Origin: Deltaproteobacteria bacterium
GTDB lineage: Bacteria > Desulfobacterota > Syntrophia > Syntrophales > UBA5619
DNA: 8,751 nt
Assembly: GCA_023487865.1 (NCBI GenBank)
Contig: JAMDBG010000078.1
Coordinates: forward strand, 1-8,751
Direction of reading: 5' to 3'
Positions within the stretch are counted from its first letter, which is position 1; every line of letters begins with the position of its first letter. The position numbers were made by a program, and so were the translations under genes. The notes beneath the pieces are model-generated. The model was given only the letters and a program-made list of their open reading frames with translations. It had not been told where the DNA came from and ran no database searches. Shown in pieces: positions 1-5,089 of the stretch.

Positions 1-132
1 CTTCCGATCTACCTCGTCCTGGAGTTTATGCCTCCGGATTTCCTCAAGAAACAGGTCGTGTATTTTCAGGGAGCCGGCTGCAACGCACCCGGTTCCGCCG
101 CAGATGAGAACCGTTGATCTGTAAAGCTTCAT
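1..132 (-). CDS. hndC: NADH-linked hydrogenase subunit HndC (NuoF-like), N-terminal fragment
   Basis: Only the first 44 codons are present; the gene continues past the left edge. The ATG at 130-132 is preceded by a good ribosome binding site (GGGGAGG about 8 bases upstream). The start of the protein reads MKLYRSTVLICGGTGCVAAG, the thioredoxin-like [2Fe-2S] segment at the N-terminus of NuoF-type hydrogenase subunits (HndC, HydB), with Cys11 and Cys16 as the first cluster ligands. In the known family this subunit is about 500-600 residues and carries FMN and the NAD(H) site; neither is visible here. It follows hndB by 27 bp, as in hndABCD operons. The family assignment is firm from motif and context. 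Whether the complex uses NADH or NADPH, and whether it bifurcates with ferredoxin, cannot be told from this fragment. Confidence 0.85.
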   Translation of the reverse strand, partial: MKLYRSTVLICGGTGCVAAGSLKIHDLFLEEIRRHKLQDEVDRK

Positions 133-159
133 TTACTGAACCTCCCCAGTAGAGTCTGT

Positions 160-537
160 TTATGCTTTCGGCGCATCGGCCAGCATGTATTTCTCGACCA
201 CACGGCCGCCGATCACATGTGAGCGTATGATCTCATTCATTATTTCCGCCGTTACCTTGCCGTAGCGCACCTGGGGTTCGCCTTTGCAGATGACGGTAAC
301 GATCGGTTCGCGGTCACAGATACCGATGCACCCGCTCTGACCGATTTCGATGTCGAGGTTCTTTTCCCCGGCTGTCTTCATCAGAGCCGCCATGGTGTTG
401 CGGGCGCCCGAGGCGATGCCGCAGGTGCCCATGTGCACGATCACTTTGACGTCCTTGTCGATATCGGCGCGCATTGCCGTTGTGACTTTCACCCGCTCCT
501 TAATTGTTTTGAGGTCTTCGATCTTGAGCTTGCCCAT
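160..537 (-). CDS. hndB: HndB-like thioredoxin-fold [2Fe-2S] protein
   Basis: A 125-residue protein matching the small HndB subunit of NADP/NADH-linked [FeFe] hydrogenases, the free-standing counterpart of the thioredoxin-like [2Fe-2S] domain of NuoE/NuoF. It probably carries electrons within the cytoplasmic hydrogenase complex or stabilises it. Candidate cluster residues are Cys39 (in HMGTCGIASGAR), Cys70 and Cys74 (in GCIGIC), with an extra Cys84. The usual first Cys position is occupied by His35, so the pattern is His-x3-Cys where HndA and HndC in this window have Cys-x4-Cys. The start codon overlaps the last base of the hndA stop (TAATG), which implies translational coupling, and hndC follows after 27 bp. 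Identity is well supported by size, motif and position between hndA and hndC; the cluster ligation is inference. Confidence 0.85.
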   Translation of the reverse strand: MGKLKIEDLKTIKERVKVTTAMRADIDKDVKVIVHMGTCGIASGARNTMAALMKTAGEKNLDIEIGQSGCIGICDREPIVTVICKGEPQVRYGKVTAEIMNEIIRSHVIGGRVVEKYMLADAPKA

Positions 538-1064
538 TATTTGTCACCTCCGGCACATTTGTTGGAGTATTTACCCAGCAATTCCTTCACCTTCTTGGGT
601 GTCACCTGACGATGGACGTCCTCGTCCACGCGGACAACCGGGGCAAGGGCGCAAGCGCCCATGCAGCGAACGGAACCCAGGGAGAATTCTCTGTCCGCCG
701 TCGTTCCGCCCACTTCGATGCCCAGTTCCTTCTTCAAATCGTCCAGGACCTGCTGCCCTCCGCGAACGTAGCAGGCCGTGCCCATGCACGCGCATACGGA
801 GTGCTTTCCCTTCGGTACGACGTTGAAGAAGGAGTAGAATGTGACGATGCCGTATACCTCGCTTAAAGGTCTTCCGATACCCTTTGCCACCCGGTCCTGA
901 ACTTCGCGGGGCAGATAACCGAAGATTTCCTGGGCCTTGTTGAGCGCCCGGATGACCGAGCCGGTTTTACCCTTGTACTGGGCAATCCATTTGTCGAGTT
1001 CGGCGAACTGCTCGGGGGTGAACTCGTCGGCCTCGGCCACTGCTTTATTCTGTACGTTTTCCAT
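537..1064 (-). CDS. hndA: NADH-linked hydrogenase subunit HndA (NuoE-like, 24-kDa family)
   Basis: A 175-residue NuoE/HydC-type subunit holding one [2Fe-2S] cluster in the cytoplasmic multimeric [FeFe] hydrogenase. The N-terminal half (about residues 15-75) has the helical segment typical of the 24-kDa family, ending in the conserved SEVYGIVTFYSFF stretch. The C-terminal half is the thioredoxin-like domain with ligands Cys93 and Cys98 (CMGTAC) and Cys134 and Cys138 (CMGAC); Cys91 is an additional cysteine. Length is normal for the family. The ATG at 1062-1064 follows a GGGAGG/AAGGA purine-rich site. It sits 54 bp downstream of the DRTGG gene and overlaps hndB by one base. In homologous complexes this subunit works with the NuoF-like subunit and the catalytic [FeFe] subunit; the latter must lie outside the window if present. 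Confidence 0.93.
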   Translation of the reverse strand: MENVQNKAVAEADEFTPEQFAELDKWIAQYKGKTGSVIRALNKAQEIFGYLPREVQDRVAKGIGRPLSEVYGIVTFYSFFNVVPKGKHSVCACMGTACYVRGGQQVLDDLKKELGIEVGGTTADREFSLGSVRCMGACALAPVVRVDEDVHRQVTPKKVKELLGKYSNKCAGGDK

Positions 1065-1087
1065 TCCGTCCTTTCCTCCCTGTCTTC

Positions 1088-1106
1088 TATGAATAGGTAT
1101 GAATAG
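1088..1106. repeat. short direct repeat (9 bp x2, 10-bp period) between the DRTGG gene and hndA
   Basis: TATGAATAG occurs at 1088-1096 and again at 1098-1106, one base apart, so the two copies sit on the same DNA face. Each copy is part of a small CTAT/ATAG dyad. It lies in the AT-rich 54-bp spacer upstream of hndA, between the regulatory and structural parts of the operon. It could be a protein-binding site or chance in AT-rich spacer; no convincing -35/-10 pair accompanies it. Confidence 0.35.
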
Positions 1107-1118
1107 ATTGGTGTATTT

Positions 1119-1475
1119 TTATATTGTTCCTTTTCCTCTTTCCCTGATGCCCGCGGCGTAAAGTCTGCCGCATGTTTCGAAGGTGGTCATCCCCGTGCCG
1201 AGGACGCAGACACCCTTCTGTTTGGCTATGCCGATCGTCTCATCGGCGGGACTGTGACTGGAAACGATCACTACGGCCGCGATATCCTTCAACGCGGCCA
1301 CGGCGATGATGTTCACATGCATCTGCATGGTCACCCATATGTCGTCCCTACCGGCGTTCGCGATCACGTCGCTGAGCAGATCCGAGGCGTAACCGTGTTC
1401 GACCTTCACCCGTCCGTCGGCGGGCGGCGCATACACGGTGAGACCGAATGTCTTGATAATTTCGTTAAGTGTCAT
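1119..1475 (-). CDS. small DRTGG-domain protein (118 aa), downstream member of the pair
   Basis: A stand-alone DRTGG-type domain. The core runs from GYASDLLSDVIANAG (about residues 28-42) through an alternating beta/alpha region to GVCVLGTGMTTFETCG (about 88-103). DRTGG domains occur in the N-terminal parts of some phosphotransacetylases and in CBS-DRTGG pyrophosphatases, where they are linked to nucleotide binding; no catalytic motif is seen here. Two starts are possible. The longer one, at 1553, lies entirely within the preceding hydrogenase-like gene. The ATG at 1473-1475 has an AAGGGAGG site five bases upstream and gives the normal domain length, so I chose it. The gene overlaps the stop of the [FeFe]-hydrogenase-like gene by 11 bp, implying coupled translation, and hndA follows. 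Similar small proteins occur beside [FeFe] hydrogenase genes; a regulatory or ligand-sensing role is inference. Confidence 0.8.
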   Translation of the reverse strand: MTLNEIIKTFGLTVYAPPADGRVKVEHGYASDLLSDVIANAGRDDIWVTMQMHVNIIAVAALKDIAAVVIVSSHSPADETIGIAKQKGVCVLGTGMTTFETCGRLYAAGIRERGKGTI

Positions 1476-2805
1476 CAACACCTCCCTTATCCTGCATGGC
1501 ATGGGGCAGTTTTTTGGCGAGAGAGAAGATTTCCCCGGCGAGGCATCGGACACGCTCGCGCAGGTCGAACAGGCAGTCCATCCGCATCATGAGTCCTGCG
1601 GCGACGTCTTCCGCAAAGGCTCTGCAAGTCGGACATCCGCAGGAGCCGCAGTCGATTCCGGGCAGTTCCTTACATATCCGCTCTATTTCCTGGAGCATTT
1701 TCATTGCCTCCCGGACATCGGTCCCGAGTGAGATGGCCGGCCGGGGTTGGATCTTATTCGGCAGGAAGTACCAGTCCCGAGAGATGGCGCTCCGCGCCTT
1801 TTCGAGTTCCTCTCGGTTGCCTGCTCCGCTCTCCTTGGAAACGATGTCCAGCTTGAGCTTGGCGATGAACGGATTTTCAGCGGTGAGCACCCCTCCCACG
1901 CACCCGCAGACACAGGCCTGGGCTTCCAGGAAATTGATGTTTTGGAATCCTCCGTTTTCAATCTTCTCCAGAACTTTTGATACCTCGTGGATGCCGTCCA
2001 CCGCGAGCCGGTTGGGAATATCCATCCCATCGATTTCTCCTCCGCGCCGACCCCAGCCAAGTCCAAGGCTTGACGCCGACTGAATCGCCGTGCTTCCGGT
2101 CTGTATCCTGTCAAAGTTCATCTTTATATGGTTGACCATATCGCGGATGGCAATGACGCCGTTGACGTTTGATTCCGAGGTTCCCACCGGCTGCTTGACG
2201 GCGGTCGCCTTCGCCGGGCACGGTGTGATGAAAAAAACCCCGATGTCGGACAGAGGAAGCCCGAGTTCACGCCGCACGGCATCCTTTACATATCGGGCAG
2301 TGATCTCCATCGGAGGTTGGATCGGAATGATGTTGCCGACGAGACCGGGATAGCGCACCTGAATAAGACGGACCACGGCCGGGCATGCCGAAGAGATGAC
2401 GGGACGGGGCAGTTGTGCGCCGGCCGATTTGAGATATTCGCCGATCGCGCTCGTGATCAGATCCGCACCGAAGCCGACCTCGAGAACACGGTCAAAGCCG
2501 AGGAACAAAAATCCGGCGAGGACTTTCTCCAGGGAATAGCGGCGGGAAAACTGGCTCACGAAGGACGGGGCGGGAATGGCAACTTTGTATTTGAATTTAT
2601 CTATTTCGTCGAGCGGGTCGGTGACGGCGATCTTTGCGTTGTTGGGGCAGGTGCGGATGCACTCGCCGCAGTCGATGCACCGCTCGGAGATGATCGTGGC
2701 CTTTCCGTTGCGGACCCTTATCGCTTCGGTGGGGCATGTCCGAATGCAGTGGGTGCATCCCTTGCATTCGCTGTCGAGCAGTTTGACCGAGTGGAAGTAG
2801 CTCAT
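1465..2805 (-). CDS. [FeFe]-hydrogenase-like Fe-S protein, probable sensory hydrogenase (HydS, group D-like)
   Basis: A 446-residue protein. Two [4Fe-4S] ferredoxin motifs come first (Cys14/17/20/24 and Cys43/46/49/53). An H-cluster domain follows (about 75-310), then a C-terminal Fe-S motif with Cys386/389/394 and probably Cys411 (CGSCGCPTC). The four [4Fe] H-cluster cysteines are retained: Cys141 (SSACP), Cys196 (TPCPAK), Cys298 and Cys302 (ACVCGC). The catalytic-type surroundings are changed. The L1 proton-relay Cys (TSCCP in active enzymes) is Ala140, the L2 Glu is replaced by Ala, and the L3 Met is Gln296. Lys199 is kept. These changes are typical of putative sensory [FeFe] hydrogenases. 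The Fe-S tail in place of a PAS domain resembles the group D type rather than PAS-bearing group C. It starts 4 bp after the HATPase gene with little Shine-Dalgarno sequence, so coupling is likely. An H2 or redox sensor is the best guess; low-level catalysis is not excluded. Confidence 0.85.
   Translation of the reverse strand: MSYFHSVKLLDSECKGCTHCIRTCPTEAIRVRNGKATIISERCIDCGECIRTCPNNAKIAVTDPLDEIDKFKYKVAIPAPSFVSQFSRRYSLEKVLAGFLFLGFDRVLEVGFGADLITSAIGEYLKSAGAQLPRPVISSACPAVVRLIQVRYPGLVGNIIPIQPPMEITARYVKDAVRRELGLPLSDIGVFFITPCPAKATAVKQPVGTSESNVNGVIAIRDMVNHIKMNFDRIQTGSTAIQSASSLGLGWGRRGGEIDGMDIPNRLAVDGIHEVSKVLEKIENGGFQNINFLEAQACVCGCVGGVLTAENPFIAKLKLDIVSKESGAGNREELEKARSAISRDWYFLPNKIQPRPAISLGTDVREAMKMLQEIERICKELPGIDCGSCGCPTCRAFAEDVAAGLMMRMDCLFDLRERVRCLAGEIFSLAKKLPHAMQDKGGVDDT
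1481..1488 (-). promoter_or_regulatory. ribosome binding site fixing the start of the downstream DRTGG gene
   Basis: On the minus strand AAGGGAGG lies five bases before the ATG at 1473-1475, inside the 3' end of the hydrogenase-like gene. It supports the 118-residue start over the longer ATG at 1551-1553, which would overlap the upstream gene by 89 bp. Confidence 0.75.
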
Positions 2806-2809
2806 CTCG

Positions 2810-3247
2810 TCATGAAAGCCTGAATTTCATTTTAACCGTTGTGCCTTCCCCAACCACGGATTCGATGACCATATCATCCGCGGCCTTTTGCATATTCGAA
2901 AGTCCCAATCCGGCGCCGAAACCCATTTCTCTGATCAGGGGAGTGGCCGTTGAGTAGCCTTCCTGCAGGGCCTTTTCGATATCCGGGATCCCCGGTCCGA
3001 TATCCACAGCGGTAATGGCGATTTCACCGGGTTCGATGTCCACCAGGAGCTCCCCCCTGGTGGCGTATGCCACGATATTGATCTCGGATTCGTAGCTGGC
3101 AATCGCCACCCGTTTTATCGTGTCGTAAGCAATACCGAGTTGCTTCAACACGTTTTTGATGCTGCTCGAAGCCCCTCCCGCACCGCTGAAGTTACCGCCC
3201 TGGACCGGGAATTCGAGGTGCATCTTACTGCCATTGGCTTCATTCAA
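2810..3247 (-). CDS. RsbW/anti-sigma-type HATPase (GHKL) protein
   Basis: A 145-residue protein made of a single GHKL ATP-binding domain. The N-box is Glu53-x3-Asn57 (ESEIN), the G1 box is DIGPGIPD (82-89), and the G2 box is GFGAGLGLSNM (109-119). There is no His-containing dimerisation domain and no sensor domain, so it resembles serine/threonine kinases of the RsbW/SpoIIAB type rather than a classical histidine kinase. The start shown is a TTG at 3245-3247 whose TTGA overlaps the TGA of the preceding gene; the alternative is ATG at 3221-3223, which removes eight residues before the domain and has no clear Shine-Dalgarno. The hydrogenase-like gene begins 4 bp after the stop. No STAS anti-anti-sigma partner or sigma gene is visible. 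The likely role, inferred from context, is signal output for the neighbouring sensory hydrogenase. Confidence 0.85.
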   Translation of the reverse strand: MNEANGSKMHLEFPVQGGNFSGAGGASSSIKNVLKQLGIAYDTIKRVAIASYESEINIVAYATRGELLVDIEPGEIAITAVDIGPGIPDIEKALQEGYSTATPLIREMGFGAGLGLSNMQKAADDMVIESVVGEGTTVKMKFRLS

Positions 3248-3627
3248 TCGGCACCCGTCTCCAATTGGACATCATTGAGTTTCCTCTCATGAAGGACGCC
3301 GCAACTCTTGTACATCGTATACGGCGTGCTCATGATCGTAATGCCGCATTTACTTGCCAGCTCCACCATCTCCGCTGTCGGTTTCTTCTCGCGCAATAAA
3401 ACGATCAGACGTATATCCACCAGCTCGGATGTACGGATGACCTGCGGGTTCGCCAGGCCCGTCAGGAGGATGATACCGTGGTTGTGGCGGCGGGTCTGGT
3501 TCATGACTGCCAGCAGTTCGCTCATCATGTCGCAGGCGCATACGGTATTATAACCGGTCTCCGGTTCCGCACCATTGTCGAATATGGTTTCGGCGGAAAG
3601 CGTCTTCTGAAGCTCTTTTTTATTCAT
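3244..3627 (-). CDS. small DRTGG-like protein (127 aa), first gene of the hydrogenase operon
   Basis: The first gene downstream of the sigma-54 promoter. It has the same overall layout as the downstream DRTGG protein but is divergent: a Gly-Tyr near residue 25, then CACDMMSELLAVMN (about 30-43), a hydrophobic strand (GIILLTGLANPQVIRT), and a closing CGITIMSTPYTMYKSCGVLH segment (about 94-113). Five cysteines (30, 32, 94, 109 and the surrounding context) are striking for so small a protein, but no recognised metal motif results. I see no catalytic residues. The ATG at 3625-3627 has only a weak upstream GGGA. Its TGA overlaps the TTG start of the HATPase gene by four bases. The DRTGG assignment rests on pattern similarity by eye and is less certain than for the downstream copy; a sensing or adaptor role is inferred from gene order. 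Confidence 0.7.
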   Translation of the reverse strand: MNKKELQKTLSAETIFDNGAEPETGYNTVCACDMMSELLAVMNQTRRHNHGIILLTGLANPQVIRTSELVDIRLIVLLREKKPTAEMVELASKCGITIMSTPYTMYKSCGVLHERKLNDVQLETGAD

Positions 3628-3707
3628 TTAATCCCATGGCAAACTCCAGACATTGTGACGCTTGTCTTCCCATCACCCTTCGTCCGGAAATCGATCCAAG
3701 CCCTTAT

Positions 3708-3725
3708 CAGGCTGATCACAGCCTG
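3708..3725 (-). promoter_or_regulatory. dyad/hairpin in the 5' leader of the hydrogenase operon
   Basis: CAGGCT (3708-3713) and AGCCTG (3720-3725) form a perfect 6-bp inverted repeat around a 6-base centre. It falls roughly 20-37 bases after the start point predicted from the sigma-54 promoter and about 80 bases before the first gene. It could be an RNA hairpin in the leader or a protein-binding dyad. No T-run follows it on the minus strand, so it is not an intrinsic terminator. Confidence 0.4.
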
Positions 3726-3755
3726 CTGCACAGATCCTAAACGGTAAGTTATCGG

Positions 3756-3772
3756 GCAATGGCCGTGCCAAG
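3756..3772 (-). promoter_or_regulatory. sigma-54 (RpoN) -24/-12 promoter for the hydrogenase operon
   Basis: Read on the minus strand the sequence is CTTGGCACGGCCATTGC. The -24 element TTGGCACG matches consensus completely, and the -12 element TTGC follows with exactly ten bases between the essential GG and GC. Transcription would start near 3744, giving a leader of about 117 bases before the first gene. RpoN promoters need an enhancer-binding activator, so expression of the operon is probably switched by an ATP-dependent regulator not encoded in the window. No sigma-70 promoter for the same operon was apparent. Confidence 0.82.
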
Positions 3773-4269
3773 CAGGCCGATCCCCGGATTTCATACCCGG
3801 CTTACCGGCACCTGCATCCGAAATTACATTGAAATAACTTTATAATTCCTTATGGTTGTGAATAAAAGGCGGGGAAGGAAATAAACTACGGCGGGTCGTT
3901 TTTCTTTCGCGCGGCAGGGCATCCGGAAAGCGGGGCCGGTCGAAATAGTGCGGTCGATGCACGCTTCCAGCATCCATAAATCCTGGGGAAGCCAACAAAT
4001 CCGCCCTGTAGAACCTGAAGTGTGAAATTCGCACATAGGGTGCTGCTCAAGCACGACCATTGGTCGATATTCGCCCGCTCAAATAAACACGCTATTCCAG
4101 CAACATAAGTGTTTTTGCCTGACTGATTCCAATCAATCCCGGATTGGATCGCGGTCTCTATCGAAACCACTCTTCCAGAATCCGAAAATCCCAGCCGAAA
4201 AAGGATCTTTTACCATTCCTGTCGTCATTACCTTCTCCTCTGTGCCGTCTGCTCATTTACGAACCGTTG

Positions 4270-4298
4270 TTGACACGACCACAGCGATGGTGTATGAA
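4270..4298 (+). promoter_or_regulatory. sigma-70-type promoter upstream of rpe
   Basis: A perfect -35 hexamer TTGACA (4270-4275) is followed after 17 bp by TATGAA (4293-4298), which matches four of six -10 positions. Transcription would begin near 4305, about 45 bases before the rpe start. Placement and orientation fit constitutive expression of rpe and possibly the acyl-CoA dehydrogenase gene downstream. Confidence 0.55.
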
Positions 4299-4350
4299 AA
4301 CCCTACGGCATGAAAGCGTTTTTAGACCTCAATCAAATCCGGAATGAGCC

Positions 4351-5022
4351 ATGAAAAAAATCGCACCATCCATACTGTCGGCGGACGGGAGCAAACTCGG
4401 CACGGAGATCGCGGCTGTCGAGGCGGCAGGAGCGGACATGATCCATATCGACGTGATGGACGGCCACTTCGTCCCCAACCTCACACTCGGACCGGGTCTT
4501 ATCGCCTCCCTCCGGAAAACAACCCGTCTTCCCTTCGACGTCCACCTGATGATTGAAAATCCCGAGCGGTATATCGAGGCCTTTGCAAAAGCGGGGTGCG
4601 ACCGGATCACCGTCCACGTGGAGGCCACAGTCCATCTCCACCGGACCATCGCCATGATCCGTGAGCATGGGGTCCGACCCGGGGTCTCCCTCAACCCGGC
4701 GACTCCGCTCATCCAGGTGGAACCGATCCTGCCCGATATCGATCTGCTGCTTATCATGACCGTCAACCCCGGCTTCGGGGGCCAGAAGTTCATCGGGGGG
4801 ATGCTGCCCAAGGTCATGCGGGCCAAGGAGTTGATCAGCATCATCGCCCCGGAGGTCCTTCTGGAAGTCGACGGCGGCGTGACTCTGAAAAATATCCGTT
4901 CCATCGCCGATGCCGGCGCGGACATCCTCGTCGCGGGCGCCTCCATCTTTGAAAGCAGCAATTATGCCGAAACGATCCAGGCGATGCAGACTCTCCTGAC
5001 GGCGCCCACCCTCGTTACCTGA
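4351..5022 (+). CDS. rpe: ribulose-phosphate 3-epimerase
   Basis: A 223-residue cytoplasmic TIM-barrel enzyme interconverting D-ribulose 5-phosphate and D-xylulose 5-phosphate in the pentose phosphate pathway. All signature segments are present. SILSAD is near the N-terminus (Ser7). HIDVMDGHFVPN carries metal and catalytic residues His32, Asp34 and Met36. DVHLM carries His65, NPGFGGQ (139-145) forms a phosphate-side loop, EVDGG carries the second catalytic Asp174, and GASIF lies near 196-200. Length is normal. The ATG at 4351 is preceded by only a weak GGA, and a 14-codon reading frame (4310-4354) ends in an ATGA overlap with this start, so translation may be partly coupled. It shares the strand with the acyl-CoA dehydrogenase 67 bp downstream but has no metabolic link to it, so it looks like an ordinary housekeeping gene. 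Confidence 0.96.
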   Translation: MKKIAPSILSADGSKLGTEIAAVEAAGADMIHIDVMDGHFVPNLTLGPGLIASLRKTTRLPFDVHLMIENPERYIEAFAKAGCDRITVHVEATVHLHRTIAMIREHGVRPGVSLNPATPLIQVEPILPDIDLLLIMTVNPGFGGQKFIGGMLPKVMRAKELISIIAPEVLLEVDGGVTLKNIRSIADAGADILVAGASIFESSNYAETIQAMQTLLTAPTLVT

Positions 5023-5074
5023 ATACACGGGGCCTTTCCCCGGCAAACCCGATTTCTGCTCTCGCAAAAAGGAC

Positions 5075-5082
5075 AAAGGAGG
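5075..5082 (+). promoter_or_regulatory. strong ribosome binding site for the plus-strand acyl-CoA dehydrogenase
   Basis: AAAGGAGG lies seven bases before the ATG at 5090, an ideal Shine-Dalgarno site. It settles the start of this gene and suggests high translation independent of rpe. Confidence 0.75.
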
Positions 5083-5089
5083 AACTGCC

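Larger units (their letters stand above)
3628..4350. other. divergent intergenic regulatory region, no convincing gene
   Basis: 723 bp separate the hydrogenase operon (leftward) from rpe (rightward). Open frames here, the longest 94 codons on the minus strand at 3886-4170, encode low-complexity-looking, unrecognisable proteins that overlap one another in several frames and lack good ribosome binding sites, so I treat them as noncoding. The region holds a sigma-54 promoter and leader dyad toward the left, a sigma-70-like promoter toward the right, and a group of short dyads at 4021-4066. A TATAAT at 3841-3846 has no -35 partner at proper spacing. Confidence 0.6.

Noticed and set aside
1476..1553. 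Longer start for the downstream DRTGG gene at 1553
   Set aside because: The added 26 residues lie wholly within the upstream gene, do not resemble the domain, and the strong ribosome binding site at 1481-1488 favours the ATG at 1475.
3829..3846. TTGAAA followed by TATAAT as a sigma-70 promoter
   Set aside because: The hexamers are only 6 bp apart, and no acceptable -35 is found at 16-18 bp; no gene follows closely on the plus strand.
4085..4116. AAACAC ... GTGTTT inverted repeat with following T-run as a terminator
   Set aside because: The stem is short and AT-rich with an 18-base loop, and there is no transcript expected to end there.
3886..4170. 94-codon minus-strand frame and overlapping shorter frames in the large intergenic region
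   Set aside because: No recognisable domain, no convincing ribosome binding site, overlapping open frames in different phases, and composition unlike the neighbouring proteins. I treat them as chance frames.
5028..5042. CGGGG-CCTTT-CCCCG hairpin after rpe as an intrinsic terminator
   Set aside because: The stem is only 5 bp and no T-run follows, so termination between rpe and the acyl-CoA dehydrogenase is not supported.
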